Translations under genes and position numbers: made by a program | From: Solirubrobacterales bacterium | GTDB taxonomy: Bacteria; Actinomycetota; Thermoleophilia; Solirubrobacterales; 70-9 | Direction: 5' to 3' | DNA: 64,000 bases | NCBI GenBank assembly: GCA_017882505.1 | Contig: JADGPJ010000002.1 | Span: forward strand, 1 to 64,000 | Notes under the pieces: model-generated | The model's database searches: none | Seen by the model: only the letters and a program-made list of their open reading frames with translations | What the model was told of the DNA's origin: nothing | Shown here: one piece after another, positions 41,488-52,435 of the stretch | How positions within the stretch are numbered: the stretch's first letter is position 1 | Layout of the letters: every line of letters starts with the position of its first letter

Positions 41488-42333
41488 ATGCCCGAGCTGC
41501 CTGAGGTCGAGATCGTCGCGCGGCGGCTGAACAGCAGTCTCTCCGGAGCTGTCGTCGAATCGGCGTCGGCTCCCGGGATGAATGTGATGAAGACCTTCGA
41601 GCCGCCGCTGGAAGCCTTGACCGGGCGCAACGTCACGCGAGTACGACGGGTCGGCAAGATGCCGGTGGTCGAGTTCGGCGACCTGGCGCTGCTGGTCCAC
41701 CTGATGTCGGCGGGCCGGCTGAAGGCGTTCGACAAACGGGCGTCGGCGAAAGACCGGGCCTCGCGGGTGCTGATCCGCCTCGCCGACGGGCGCGAGCTGC
41801 GGCTGCGGGAGTTCGGGACCAAGCAGCGGGCCTGGGCGAAGCTGCTGGCGACCGAGGCCGTGGCCGAGGACGAGATGGTGAAGTCGCTGGGCCCCGAAGC
41901 CTGGCCCCCTCCTTCGCTCGAGGAGCTGGCCGCGGCGGTCGATCACCCCAGGCACCTGCATCCGCTGTTGCGCCACCAGAAAGACATCGCCGGAATCGGC
42001 CGCTCCTGGGTCGACGAGATCCTCTGGGAGGCGCGGCTATCGCCGTTCAAGAAGGGGTCGGAGCTGGACCCGGGGGAGATCGAGCGCCTGCACGCCGCCC
42101 TCCACGTCCTCGGCGACGCGATCGACCACTACGAGCAGACGATCGGCGAGCAGGTCCCCGACAAGGTGCCGATGCCGCTCCAGGTCCACCGTCGCGAGGG
42201 GCAGCCCTGCCCCCGTTGCGGAACCACGATCGAGGCCGTCTTCTTCTCCGAGCACCAGACCAACTACTGCCCCAAGGAGCAGACCGGCGGCCGCGTCCTC
42301 AAAGACCGCCGCCTCTCGCGGCTACTCAAGTAG
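41488..42333 (+). CDS. mutM: Formamidopyrimidine-DNA glycosylase (Fpg/Nei family)
   Basis: This 281-residue repair enzyme starts MPELPEVEIVARRLNSS with the catalytic Pro2 and Glu3. The conserved beta-hairpin Lys is in VGKMPVVEFGD. The helix-two-turn-helix region has DIAGIGRSWVDEILWEARLS. The C-terminal zinc-finger region reads PCPRCGTTIEAVFFSEHQTN then YCPKEQTGG; only three of four zinc Cys are present, with Glu where the last Cys normally stands. It removes oxidised purines. It is divergent from nadA, and its stop overlaps the nadC stop by 8 nt. Confidence 0.93.
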   Translation: MPELPEVEIVARRLNSSLSGAVVESASAPGMNVMKTFEPPLEALTGRNVTRVRRVGKMPVVEFGDLALLVHLMSAGRLKAFDKRASAKDRASRVLIRLADGRELRLREFGTKQRAWAKLLATEAVAEDEMVKSLGPEAWPPPSLEELAAAVDHPRHLHPLLRHQKDIAGIGRSWVDEILWEARLSPFKKGSELDPGEIERLHAALHVLGDAIDHYEQTIGEQVPDKVPMPLQVHRREGQPCPRCGTTIEAVFFSEHQTNYCPKEQTGGRVLKDRRLSRLLK

Positions 42334-43186
42334 CTGGTTCGAGCAGGAGACTGAAGTCGAGGGTCGGGGCCGAATGGGTGAGGGCGCCGATCGAGATGAA
42401 GTCGACGCCGGTCTCGGCGATCGCCCGCACCGTCTCCATGCTGACGCCGCCCGAGGCCTCGAGCGAGGGTCCCTTGCCGGCGCCCGAGTTCTCGTCGCGA
42501 AGCTTCACCGCGCCGCGCAGGGTCTCGGTGTCCATGTTGTCGAGCAGCAGCAGGTCAGCGCCCGTGCCGAGCGCGTAGGCGGTTTCGTCGAGGTTGCGGA
42601 CCTCGACCTCGATCGCCAGGTCCGGATATGAAGTGCGGGCGCCGTGGACGGCCTTGGCGAGGCTTCCGGCGAGGGCGATGTGGTTCTCCTTGATCAGGAT
42701 CGCGTCGTAGAGGCCCATGCGGTGGTTGCGACCGCCGCCGGCGGCAACCGCGGCCTTCTCCAGCCGCCGCAGCCCCGGCGTCGTCTTGCGGGTGTCGAGG
42801 ATGCGGGCGCCGGTGCCGGCGACCGCCTCAACGAAGCGGGCCGTCAGCGTCGCCACTCCGGAGAGGTGCCCAAGGAAGTTGAGCGCGGTCCGCTCCGCCA
42901 CCAGCAGCGAACGCGCCGAGCCGGTGGCGAGCAGCACGTCGGCCGGCACCTCCTCCCTCCACCGCCCCTCGACGACGAGGTTGTCGACGTCATCGACCCC
43001 GCACTGGCGCATCGTCTCGGCGACCACCGCCAGACCGCTGACCACTCCCGGCTGTTTCTGGACGATCCGGGCGCGGGCGCGGGCGGCGGCCGGCACCGTC
43101 GACTCCGAGGTCACGTCGCCGGTGCCGACGTCCTCGGCGAGGGCGCGGGCGACCAGGTCCTCGAGCGGCTCCCCGGGTTCGGCCAT
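42326..43186 (-). CDS. nadC: Nicotinate-nucleotide diphosphorylase (carboxylating)
   Basis: This 286-residue quinolinate phosphoribosyltransferase produces nicotinate mononucleotide from quinolinate and PRPP. Conserved parts are EDVGTGDVTSESTVP near residue 17, AERTALNFLGHLSGVAT, ILDTRKTTPGLRRLEKAAVA, GGGRNHRMGLYDAILIKENH and LEASGGVSMETVRAIAETGV. With nadA it gives two steps of de novo NAD synthesis. It starts at ATG 43186, divergent from the sigma-factor gene. Confidence 0.97.
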   Translation of the reverse strand: MAEPGEPLEDLVARALAEDVGTGDVTSESTVPAAARARARIVQKQPGVVSGLAVVAETMRQCGVDDVDNLVVEGRWREEVPADVLLATGSARSLLVAERTALNFLGHLSGVATLTARFVEAVAGTGARILDTRKTTPGLRRLEKAAVAAGGGRNHRMGLYDAILIKENHIALAGSLAKAVHGARTSYPDLAIEVEVRNLDETAYALGTGADLLLLDNMDTETLRGAVKLRDENSGAGKGPSLEASGGVSMETVRAIAETGVDFISIGALTHSAPTLDFSLLLEPAT

Positions 43187-43202
43187 CGCGCCAGCCTAGA
43201 TC

Positions 43203-43256
43203 ACCGCCGAGCTCGGTTTCGTTCGGCATAGCGCAACAAAACGCGAGCTCAGCGGT
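43203..43256. repeat. Imperfect inverted repeat between nadC and the sigma-factor gene
   Basis: ACCGCCGAGCTCG near 43203 and CGAGCTCAGCGGT near 43244 match as reverse complements except one position, with extra matching T/A runs inside. It occupies the 112-nt divergent promoter and could be an operator or hairpin. Confidence 0.4.
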
Positions 43257-43298
43257 CGGACCTCACGTTTCGGGCTATCGCCGCGTTTAATCCACAGA

Positions 43299-43760
43299 GT
43301 GAGTGCACTGCCGCCCTTCCAGGTCCTGATCGACGAGCACGCCGGCGACGTGATGGCGGTGCTGCGCGCGGCGGTCGGCCGCGACGGCGCCGAGGACTGC
43401 TTCCAGGAGACGTTCCTCTCCGCCCTGCGGGCCTACCCGCAGCTGAAAGACAGCGGCAACCTGCGCGGCTGGCTGATCACGATCGCCCACCGCAAGGCCG
43501 TCGATCACCACCGTGCCCGCGGCCGCAGGCCGCTGCCGGTCGCCGAAGTGGCCGAGGTGGCGGTCGAGGACCCGCGGCCGGGTGGGGATATCTGGGCGGC
43601 GGTCGGCGGCCTGCCACCGAAGCAGCGGGCAGCGGTGACCCTGCGCTACGCCGGCGATCTCCCCCACGCCGAGATCGCCGACGCCCTCGGCTGCTCGCCC
43701 GCGGCGGCGCGACGCAGCCTGCACGAGGGAATCAAACGACTGAGGAAGGAGCTGGCATGA
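43299..43760 (+). CDS. ECF-type RNA polymerase sigma factor
   Basis: This 153-residue protein has sigma region 2 (GAEDCFQETFLSALRAYPQL, NLRGWLITIAHRKAVDHHRA) and region 4 (LPPKQRAAVTLRYAGDLPHA, EIADALGCSPAAARRSLHEG). It lacks regions 1 and 3, as ECF factors do. No anti-sigma gene is adjacent. Its stop overlaps the ATG of the alkyltransferase gene by 4 nt, so it may control a DNA-alkylation response. The start is GTG 43299 with a weak ribosome site. Confidence 0.88.
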   Translation: MSALPPFQVLIDEHAGDVMAVLRAAVGRDGAEDCFQETFLSALRAYPQLKDSGNLRGWLITIAHRKAVDHHRARGRRPLPVAEVAEVAVEDPRPGGDIWAAVGGLPPKQRAAVTLRYAGDLPHAEIADALGCSPAAARRSLHEGIKRLRKELA

Positions 43761-44326
43761 CCAAGCATGCGCTGAGGAGCCTCACCGAGCGCGCCTCCGC
43801 GGAGGGCCTGCTCGACGTCGCCTACACCACGACCGACTCCCCGTTCGGCACTCTGCTGCTGGCGAAGACGCCGCGGGGGCTGGTGCGGATCGGCCTGCCG
43901 AACCAGGACGCCGACGATCTGCTGGTCGATCTGGCGCGGCGGGTCTCGCCGCGCGTCCTCGAGGCCCCGGCCGAGCTCGACGAGACGCGGCGCGAGCTCG
44001 ACCTCTACTTCGAGGGCAAGCTCGACCGCTTCGACCTGCCGCTCGACTGGCAGCTCAGCGCGGGCTTCCGCCTCAAGGTGCTGCGGGCGATCGCCCGCAT
44101 CCCCTACGGACAGACCCGCAACTACACGCAGATGGCGAGGAGCGCCGGCAACCAGCGCGCGGTGCGCGCCGCCGGCACCGCCTGCGGCCGCAACCCGATC
44201 CCCCTCGTCGTCCCCTGTCACCGCGTCCTGCGCAGCGGCGGCGCTCTCGGGGGCTACGGCGGCGGGTTGCCGATGAAGCGGCGGCTGCTGGAGATCGAGG
44301 GCGTACTGGACGCAGAGGCCGCTTAG
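43757..44326 (+). CDS. ogt: Methylated-DNA-[protein]-cysteine S-methyltransferase
   Basis: This 189-residue suicide alkyltransferase has the active-site motif IPLVVPCHRVLRSGGALGGY near residues 148-167, with acceptor Cys in PCHRV. The DNA-binding helix is RIPYGQTRNYTQMARSAGNQ, with the Arg finger in NQRAVRAAG. It repairs O6-alkylguanine. It is translationally coupled to the sigma factor upstream. Confidence 0.95.
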   Translation: MTKHALRSLTERASAEGLLDVAYTTTDSPFGTLLLAKTPRGLVRIGLPNQDADDLLVDLARRVSPRVLEAPAELDETRRELDLYFEGKLDRFDLPLDWQLSAGFRLKVLRAIARIPYGQTRNYTQMARSAGNQRAVRAAGTACGRNPIPLVVPCHRVLRSGGALGGYGGGLPMKRRLLEIEGVLDAEAA

Positions 44327-44362
44327 CTAAAGGGTTTCCGCCGACGTTCCGATCGAAGGAGC

Positions 44363-45052
44363 ATGAGACGGAAGTTCGGGATCACCGACAGCGAGGACCC
44401 ACGCGCGATCAGGCTCGCCTGGTGGGCGTCGTTCTTCGCCACGGTGATGCTGATCGCGTTACTGGGCGTCGCCCGGTCGGCCCAAGCCCTGACGTCGCCC
44501 GGTGCCGCCGGCCCAACCACCTCCGCCATCTCGCTTCCGGTTGAAGAAGGCGAATCTGAAGCAGAAGGCGAAGAAGAAGAATTCGAAGCCGAAGAATGCG
44601 AAGCCGAAGAAGAAGGCGAAGAAGAAGAATGCATAGCCGAAGAAGCAGCGGCCGAAGCTTCTGAGGAGTGCGTTCTGAGCAGCGCCTCAGCCTCCGTCTC
44701 CGCCAGTCTCGCCAGCGACAAGGTCCGCCTCTCGATCCACTACACGGCCTTCTCCCCCGGCAGCGTCGAAGTCCTCTACTGGCTGCGCGGCAGCAAGGGC
44801 CCGCTGAGCCTCGGCAGGGAAAAGGACCGCCTCGGCAGGAAGGGCGTCCTCCGCCAAACCGAGATCCTGACCGCGGCGCAGATGACCAAGGCGGCGGCGG
44901 CCAAGAGCTTCACCGTCCAGCTCCGCCCCGCCAACGCACCGCGCTACTGCCACAGCCTGCTCGACCGGCACCTGACCATCCGCCATGCCACCGCCGGCCG
45001 CCTCACCTGGTCGGACCCCGAAATGGGCTACCGCTTCTCGCGGCAGCCCTAG
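44363..45052 (+). CDS. Exported protein with acidic Glu-rich, Cys-containing segment
   Basis: This 229-residue protein has an N-terminal anchor or signal at about residues 22-43 (ASFFATVMLIALLGVARSAQ). An acidic block (about 58-104) of Glu/Ala follows with four Cys, three spaced 13 and about 20 residues apart (EAEECEAEEEGEEEECIAEE...EECVL). A globular part ends SDPEMGYRFSRQP. The acidic block is encoded almost only with GAA, unlike the GAG preference of neighbours. It may bind cations. I recognise no family. It is 36 nt downstream of ogt. Confidence 0.65.
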   Translation: MRRKFGITDSEDPRAIRLAWWASFFATVMLIALLGVARSAQALTSPGAAGPTTSAISLPVEEGESEAEGEEEEFEAEECEAEEEGEEEECIAEEAAAEASEECVLSSASASVSASLASDKVRLSIHYTAFSPGSVEVLYWLRGSKGPLSLGREKDRLGRKGVLRQTEILTAAQMTKAAAAKSFTVQLRPANAPRYCHSLLDRHLTIRHATAGRLTWSDPEMGYRFSRQP

Positions 45053-45071
45053 AGACCCCCACGCCGGTACT

Positions 45072-45716
45072 TCAGGCGGGAAGGGTCTCGCGCAGCCAGA
45101 CGGTCGCGTCGGCGAGGTGCGAGGGATCGATCTGGTGGCCGATCTCGGACTCGCGGTACTCGACCTCGAGACCGCCCGCCACGATCAGATCGCGCGCCCG
45201 CTGGGCGAACTCGATCCCGATCACCGGGTCGGGGCGACCGTGGGCGATGAAGACCCGCGTCTGCCGGCGGTCGGCGAACGACGGCTCCCAACCTTCCACC
45301 GTCGGCACGAAGCCGCTGAAGGCGAGGATCCCGGCGACCGCGGGCCGATCGGCGCCGAGCCCCATCGCGTAGCTCATCACCGTGCCCATCGAGAAGCCGC
45401 CGAGGACGGTCCGCTCGGGTCCGACCCCGGTCTCCTTCCAGAGCCGGTCGTGGAGCTCGGCGAGGGCGGCCCGGGCAGCCCGGAAGGTGTCGGGGTCGGG
45501 GAAGCCGACCCGCGGCACCAGGTACCAGTGGTACCCGGCCGAGCCGGGCAGGGTCAGCGGCGCCCGCGGCGTCACCACCCGCAGCCTCGCCGCCGGGTCG
45601 AGGTGGTCGGCCAGCCGCAGCAGGTCGCGCTCGTCGGTGCCGCGGCCGTGGTGGAGCACCAGCAGCCCCTCCGGCTCGGCGGCCGCCGGTCGCTCCAGGT
45701 GTCGCAGCGCATCCAC
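45072..45716 (-). CDS. Phospholipase/carboxylesterase-type alpha/beta hydrolase
   Basis: This 214-residue alpha/beta hydrolase is of the Abhydrolase_2/carboxylesterase group. The oxyanion region is GLLVLHHGRGTDERDLLRLA, the nucleophile elbow VLGGFSMGTVMSYAMGLG with Ser, the acid in HGRPDPVIGIEFAQ, and the His in EIGHQIDPSHLAD. It likely hydrolyses small esters; the substrate is unknown. It follows prfB with a 2-nt gap and is convergent with the acidic-protein gene. Confidence 0.88.
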   Translation of the reverse strand: MDALRHLERPAAAEPEGLLVLHHGRGTDERDLLRLADHLDPAARLRVVTPRAPLTLPGSAGYHWYLVPRVGFPDPDTFRAARAALAELHDRLWKETGVGPERTVLGGFSMGTVMSYAMGLGADRPAVAGILAFSGFVPTVEGWEPSFADRRQTRVFIAHGRPDPVIGIEFAQRARDLIVAGGLEVEYRESEIGHQIDPSHLADATVWLRETLPA

Positions 45717-45718
45717 CG

Positions 45719-46838
45719 CTAGGAGGCCGAGGAGGCCGCCGTCTTGTTCAGGTAGTCGCGCACGAACTCGTCGAGGTCGCCGTCGAGCACCCGCTGCACG
45801 TCGCCGACCTCGTGCTCGGTGCGGTGGTCCTTGACCATCGTGTACGGGTGAAGGACGTAGCTGCGGATCTGCGAGCCCCAGGCGACGTCTTTGACCTCAC
45901 CCCTCGCCCGCGCCATCTCCTCGGCGCGTTTGCGCTCCTCCAGCTCGATCAGCTTCGAGCGCAGGAACTGCATCGCCACCGCCTTGTTCTGGGTCTGCGA
46001 GCGCTCGTTCTGGCACTGGACGACGGTGCCGGTCGGCAGGTGGGTGATCCGCACCGCCGAGTCGGTCTTGTTGACGTGCTGGCCGCCGGCGCCGGAAGCG
46101 CGGTAGGTGTCGATCCGGAGGTCGGCGTCGTCGACCTCGACCTCGACCCCGGCGTCGACCAGCGGGCCGACGTCGACCTGGGCGAAGCTGGTGTGGCGCC
46201 GCGAGGAGGAGTCGAAGGGGGAGATCCGGACCAGCCGGTGAACGCCTCGCTCGGCCGCGAAGAGGCCGTAGGCGTTCTCGCCGCGGGCGATGAAGGTCGC
46301 CGACTTGAGGCCGGCCTCCTCCCCCGGCGAGGCCTCCTTCATCTCGACCTCGAAGCCGCGCCGTTCGGACCAGCGCAGGTACATCCGCAGGAGGATCTCG
46401 GCCCAGTCCTGGGAGTCGGTCCCCCCCGCCCCCGCGTGAACGGTGACGACGGCGTCGCCGGCGTCGTACTCGCCGCTGAACAGGCGTCCCTCCTCGAGCT
46501 CGCCGAGGCGCCGCTCGGCTGAGCTCAGCTGCGAGCCCAGCTCGGCGGCGATCTCCTCGTCCTCCGCCGCCATCTCCGCCAGGTCGGCGAGGTCGGCGAC
46601 ATCGGACTCGAGGCCGCGGAACAACTCCAGCCGGCGCTGCGCCCGTGCGTGCGCGGCGGAGGTGCGGGCGGCCGCCTCCTGGTCGTCCCAGAAGCCGGGC
46701 CGGCCCATCTCCTCCTCCAGGCGCGCCGCCTCGGTCTCTAGCGCAGCTGGGTCAAAGGTAGTCCGAGAGCAGGGACAGCTGCTCGCGGACGGCGGCCAGG
46801 CGCGGCGCTACGGATTCGGTAGGGGCGGCCTCGGCCAT
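45719..46838 (-). CDS. prfB: Peptide chain release factor 2, expressed by programmed +1 frameshift
   Basis: The initial frame starts at ATG 46838 and reads MAEAAPTESVAPRLAAVREQ then LSLLSDYL, followed by TGA at 46754. Shifting +1 at CTT-T-GAC gives DPAALETEAARLEEEMGRPG and the rest of RF2, 372 residues in total. Core motifs are the GGQ loop TYRASGAGGQHVNKTDSAVR and VHAGAGGTDSQDWAEILLRM, with the codon-recognition segment of RF2 near residue 200. RF2 terminates at UGA and UAA, and the in-frame UGA makes synthesis self-limiting. No clear Shine-Dalgarno stimulator precedes the slip site. Confidence 0.95.
46751..46757 (-). other. prfB programmed +1 frameshift site (CTTTGAC)
   Basis: On the minus strand CTT (codon 28, 46757-46755) is followed by TGA and C. 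This is the conserved CUU-UGA-C slip site of RF2 mRNA. The conserved SDYL-DPAALE junction spans it exactly. Confidence 0.95.
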
Positions 46839-46847
46839 GGTTGAAGA

Positions 46848-47243
46848 CTACCCATGGGTGAAGCCATAGCCCCGCAGCGCCTCGGCGCGGTCCTCGTAGG
46901 GTCGCCAGCTCAGAACCCGGCGATCGTGCAGCTCGAACGCCCAGGCCATCTCGTCCTCGCTCGCCAGCGTGCCGTCCTCTTCCCAGTGCCAGCGGCGGCG
47001 GATCAGGGCCACAGCTCGCCCACCACCGCCCTCCAGCCCTTCCTCGTAGAGCTGCTCGAGCTCGATCGTCTGCTGGACGCCGCCCGGCGCCCGGGTCGCC
47101 CAGAGCCGCGCCGCCGCGGGCCCCTTGCGCAGCCCCCTGCTCGCGTGCAGCTCGACCTCCGGATCGAGCACCGCGACGAACCCGTCGAGGTCCCGCTCGT
47201 TGAAGGCCCGAATGAACTCCCGGACCGGGTCAGAAACCTTCAT
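46848..47243 (-). CDS. SnoaL-like/NTF2-fold protein
   Basis: This 131-residue protein has the start pattern of SnoaL-like folds: VREFIRAFNERDLDGFVAVL then DPEVELHASRG. A middle RAVALIRRRWHWEEDG strand is followed by WAFELHDRRVLSWRPYEDRA at the end. Members are small-molecule cyclases, isomerases or binding proteins; no catalytic residue can be assigned here. It begins just after the repeat copy at 47.3 kb and ends 9 nt before the prfB start, on the same strand. Confidence 0.75.
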   Translation of the reverse strand: MKVSDPVREFIRAFNERDLDGFVAVLDPEVELHASRGLRKGPAAARLWATRAPGGVQQTIELEQLYEEGLEGGGGRAVALIRRRWHWEEDGTLASEDEMAWAFELHDRRVLSWRPYEDRAEALRGYGFTHG

Positions 47244-47290
47244 GGCTCAGCCCGAGGAAAGTCACGGCCGCGAAAAGCAAGCAGGTCGGT

Positions 47291-47361
47291 GGACGCAGGA
47301 AGCGAGGTGAGGGGAGCGCACTGGTTAGTGCGTGACCAGATCCGAGCGACCGAGGACGCCG
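47291..47361 (+). repeat. Third copy of the variable-core repeat (secA-SnoaL spacer)
   Basis: The left end GGACGCAGGAAGCG (47291) and the right end CGAGCGACCGAGGACGCCG (47343-47361) match the ends of the palindromic repeats at 16.7-16.9 kb. The right end is a 19-nt exact reverse complement of 16863-16881. The middle differs and contains the small hairpin GCACTGGTTAGTGC. The 154-nt spacer has no gene. Confidence 0.5.
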
Positions 47362-47397
47362 AGATGCGCCGCTTTGCAGCGGCCGCGCCGGCCGCTC

Positions 47398-50226
<2,829 letters not shown>

Positions 50227-50340
50227 TGCTCAAGAGTAGCGAGGGGGGACGGCTCGCCCTTTCCGCCCAGGTAGAAAACCCCCTTGCCCTCGGCAAGTGA
50301 CGGGCGTAGCATCGAGGCTCGAACCCAAAGGAGGTAACTC

Positions 50341-50700
50341 GTGCGGATTGAGATTCGGGGCCGAAACGTCGAGATGACGGATGACCTGCGTGAGATGGTG
50401 CGGAAGCGATTCCAGCGCTTGGGTCAGCAGGTCTCAGTCCTGGCGACCCTGGAGGTCGTGCTCTCGGAGGAGCGCAACCCCTCGATCACTGACAGCCAGG
50501 TGGCGGAGGCGACCTTCTACCTCAAGGGAGTGACCCTGCGGGCGCGCGAGGCGTCGCCGGAGATGACCCATTCCGTGCATGAACTGGCCGAGGACGTGCG
50601 ACGCCAGGTCAAGAAGCACCGCGACCTGCGGCGCAAGCGCCGGCGGACCCGGCAGCTCGTCGACCGGATGCGCGGCCGGCCGGCCGAGTCGCATCCGTAG
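50341..50700 (+). CDS. hpf: Ribosome hibernation-promoting factor, short form
   Basis: This 119-residue protein of the RaiA/HPF family starts MRIEIRGRNVEMTDDLREMV, followed by VSVLATLEVVLSEERNP and a basic C-terminal helix (RQVKKHRDLRRKRRRTRQLV). It lacks the long-form dimerisation domain, so it is a short HPF or YfiA-like factor that blocks the tRNA sites of idle ribosomes. The start is GTG 50341 after AAAGGAGG. It neighbours secA, as in many bacteria. Confidence 0.9.
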   Translation: MRIEIRGRNVEMTDDLREMVRKRFQRLGQQVSVLATLEVVLSEERNPSITDSQVAEATFYLKGVTLRAREASPEMTHSVHELAEDVRRQVKKHRDLRRKRRRTRQLVDRMRGRPAESHP

Positions 50701-50715
50701 CGCCCCGATCCGTCT

Positions 50716-51339
50716 CTAGAGGCGGCGGGCGAAGGTGACGGCGACGACACGAGCGGCGCCGCTCGAACGCAGCGCTTTGGCGCAGGCGGTGAGGGTGGCG
50801 CCGGTGGTCAACACGTCGTCGACCAGCATGACGCTGCGGGGCGCCGCTCTCGTGGCCTGAATCCGGGGTGGGTGGCCGATCCGCTCGGCGCGGCGACGGC
50901 CGACCTGACGGCGCGCGCCGCGCCGCGCCAGGCACGGCTCGAGCGAGGCCCCGAGGCGCTCCGCGAGGGCGGCCGCGAGCTCACCGGCGGGATCGAAGCC
51001 GCGGCGCCGCAGCCGCGACGGCGCCGCCGGGACGGGGACGATCGCGCCGCTCAGCATGTGAGCCGGGGCGAGCCAGTGAATTCGGTCAGCCATCAGGTCG
51101 GCGACCGGGAGCAGATGGCGGAACTTCAGCGCCCCGACCAGGTTGCGGGCAACACCCTCGTGCGGGGCCGAGGACCAGGCACGGTCGAGGCCGGACGGGC
51201 CCTTGCCGAGCAACGGCTCGGCCGCCGCGAGCCGGCGTCCGCAGCGACCGCAGAGGACCGCCTCGGGCCGGCACGAACGCCCGCAGGCGGCGCAGATGGA
51301 CGGCACCAGCCCGGTCGCGACTGCGCGGAGAATCTCCAT
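50716..51339 (-). CDS. comF: ComF-family phosphoribosyltransferase-like protein
   Basis: This 207-residue protein has an N-terminal zinc ribbon (CAACGRSCRPEAVLCGRCGR) and ALKFRHLLPVADLMADRI. The PRPP-binding loop is SVMLVDDVLTTGATLTACAK near residues 166-185, and ARRGARRQVGRRRAERI is typical of ComF. ComF is needed for uptake of transforming DNA in some bacteria, with an unclear reaction. It is convergent with hpf with a 15-nt gap. Confidence 0.92.
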   Translation of the reverse strand: MEILRAVATGLVPSICAACGRSCRPEAVLCGRCGRRLAAAEPLLGKGPSGLDRAWSSAPHEGVARNLVGALKFRHLLPVADLMADRIHWLAPAHMLSGAIVPVPAAPSRLRRRGFDPAGELAAALAERLGASLEPCLARRGARRQVGRRRAERIGHPPRIQATRAAPRSVMLVDDVLTTGATLTACAKALRSSGAARVVAVTFARRL

Positions 51340-51421
51340 GCACCGATCCTGCGGCGCGGCGGCGCACGCGTTGCTCGCGAATCGTCAAATATGCGTCAGA
51401 ACTTCGTCGCCGCCGGCGCGC

Positions 51422-52435
51422 TCAGCCGCGGCGAGCGGCGATCGCGCCGACCAGAACCGTGCCGGCGGCGATCTCGGCGCCGGGCAGGACGATCACCTCG
51501 CGCAGACGGCTGTTGGCGCCGATCCGTACTCGATCGCCGATCACCGCCGGACCGTCGATGCGGACGTCGTCGGCGATCTCGCAGCCTGGGCCGAGCAGCA
51601 CCGGCCCCTTCAATGCGCCCTCGTCGCCTTCGGGCTCACCGCTGCGGAACCCGTCCACGACTTCTCCCTCGCTCTCGACCTCGACGGCGGCGCTGAGCGC
51701 GTCGAGGTTGCCGCTGCGCAGCTCCTCGAGGTTGCCGATGTCGTTCCAGTAGTCGTCGATCTCGTGCGAGTAGAACGGCACGTCGGCCTCCAGCAGGCGG
51801 GGGAAGACGTCCATCGCCCAGTCGGCGAACCCGGGCGGGTCGCCGGGACCGGCGGCCTTGCTGGTTGCCGGGTCGGGGAAGAAATCGAAGATCTCCGAGC
51901 GGAACATGTAGATGCCGCAGTTGGCGAGGTCGGAGAGCGCCTCGGCGGAGTCGGGCTTCTCCTGGAAGCCCTGGATGCGGCGATCGGCGCCGGTGATCGC
52001 GACCCCGAACTGGCTGGTGTCCTCGACCCGCTTCGTCGCCAGCGTCGCGATCCCGTCGTGGGACTCGTGGAACTGCCGCATCGACGTCAGGTCGATGTCG
52101 GTGAGGGCGTCGCCGGAGATCACCAGGAAGCTCTCGCCGAGGAACTCGGCGGCCTTGCGGACGCCACCGGAGGTGCCCAGCAACTGCTCCTCGCGACTGT
52201 ATGAAAGCTCAACTCCGCAGCCTGAACCGTCGCCGAAGCGCTCTTCGATCAGCTCCGGGAACCAGTGCAGGTTGGCGATCGTCTGAGCGAAGTCATGGCG
52301 GGCCAGGAGGCGAAGTATGTGCTCCATCACCGGCCGGTTGAGAACCGGCACCATCGGCTTCGGCATCTCGTAGGTGATCGGGCGCAGGCGCGTGCCCAGG
52401 CCGGCGGCGAGGACCATCGCCCGCATCGCGCTCAT
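51422..52435 (-). CDS. Sugar-phosphate nucleotidyltransferase with left-handed beta-helix
   Basis: A 337-residue enzyme of the GDP-mannose/UDP-glucose pyrophosphorylase class. The nucleotide motif is MVLAAGLGTRLRPITYEMPK, the sugar-binding strand FLVISGDALTDIDL, and FQEKPDSAEALSDLANCGIY near residue 155. C-terminal hexapeptide repeats (GPAVIGDRVRIGANSRLREV) form the beta-helix. It activates a hexose phosphate for envelope polysaccharide. It overlaps the isomerase gene by 4 nt; a second, similar enzyme is two genes upstream. Confidence 0.88.
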   Translation of the reverse strand: MSAMRAMVLAAGLGTRLRPITYEMPKPMVPVLNRPVMEHILRLLARHDFAQTIANLHWFPELIEERFGDGSGCGVELSYSREEQLLGTSGGVRKAAEFLGESFLVISGDALTDIDLTSMRQFHESHDGIATLATKRVEDTSQFGVAITGADRRIQGFQEKPDSAEALSDLANCGIYMFRSEIFDFFPDPATSKAAGPGDPPGFADWAMDVFPRLLEADVPFYSHEIDDYWNDIGNLEELRSGNLDALSAAVEVESEGEVVDGFRSGEPEGDEGALKGPVLLGPGCEIADDVRIDGPAVIGDRVRIGANSRLREVIVLPGAEIAAGTVLVGAIAARRG

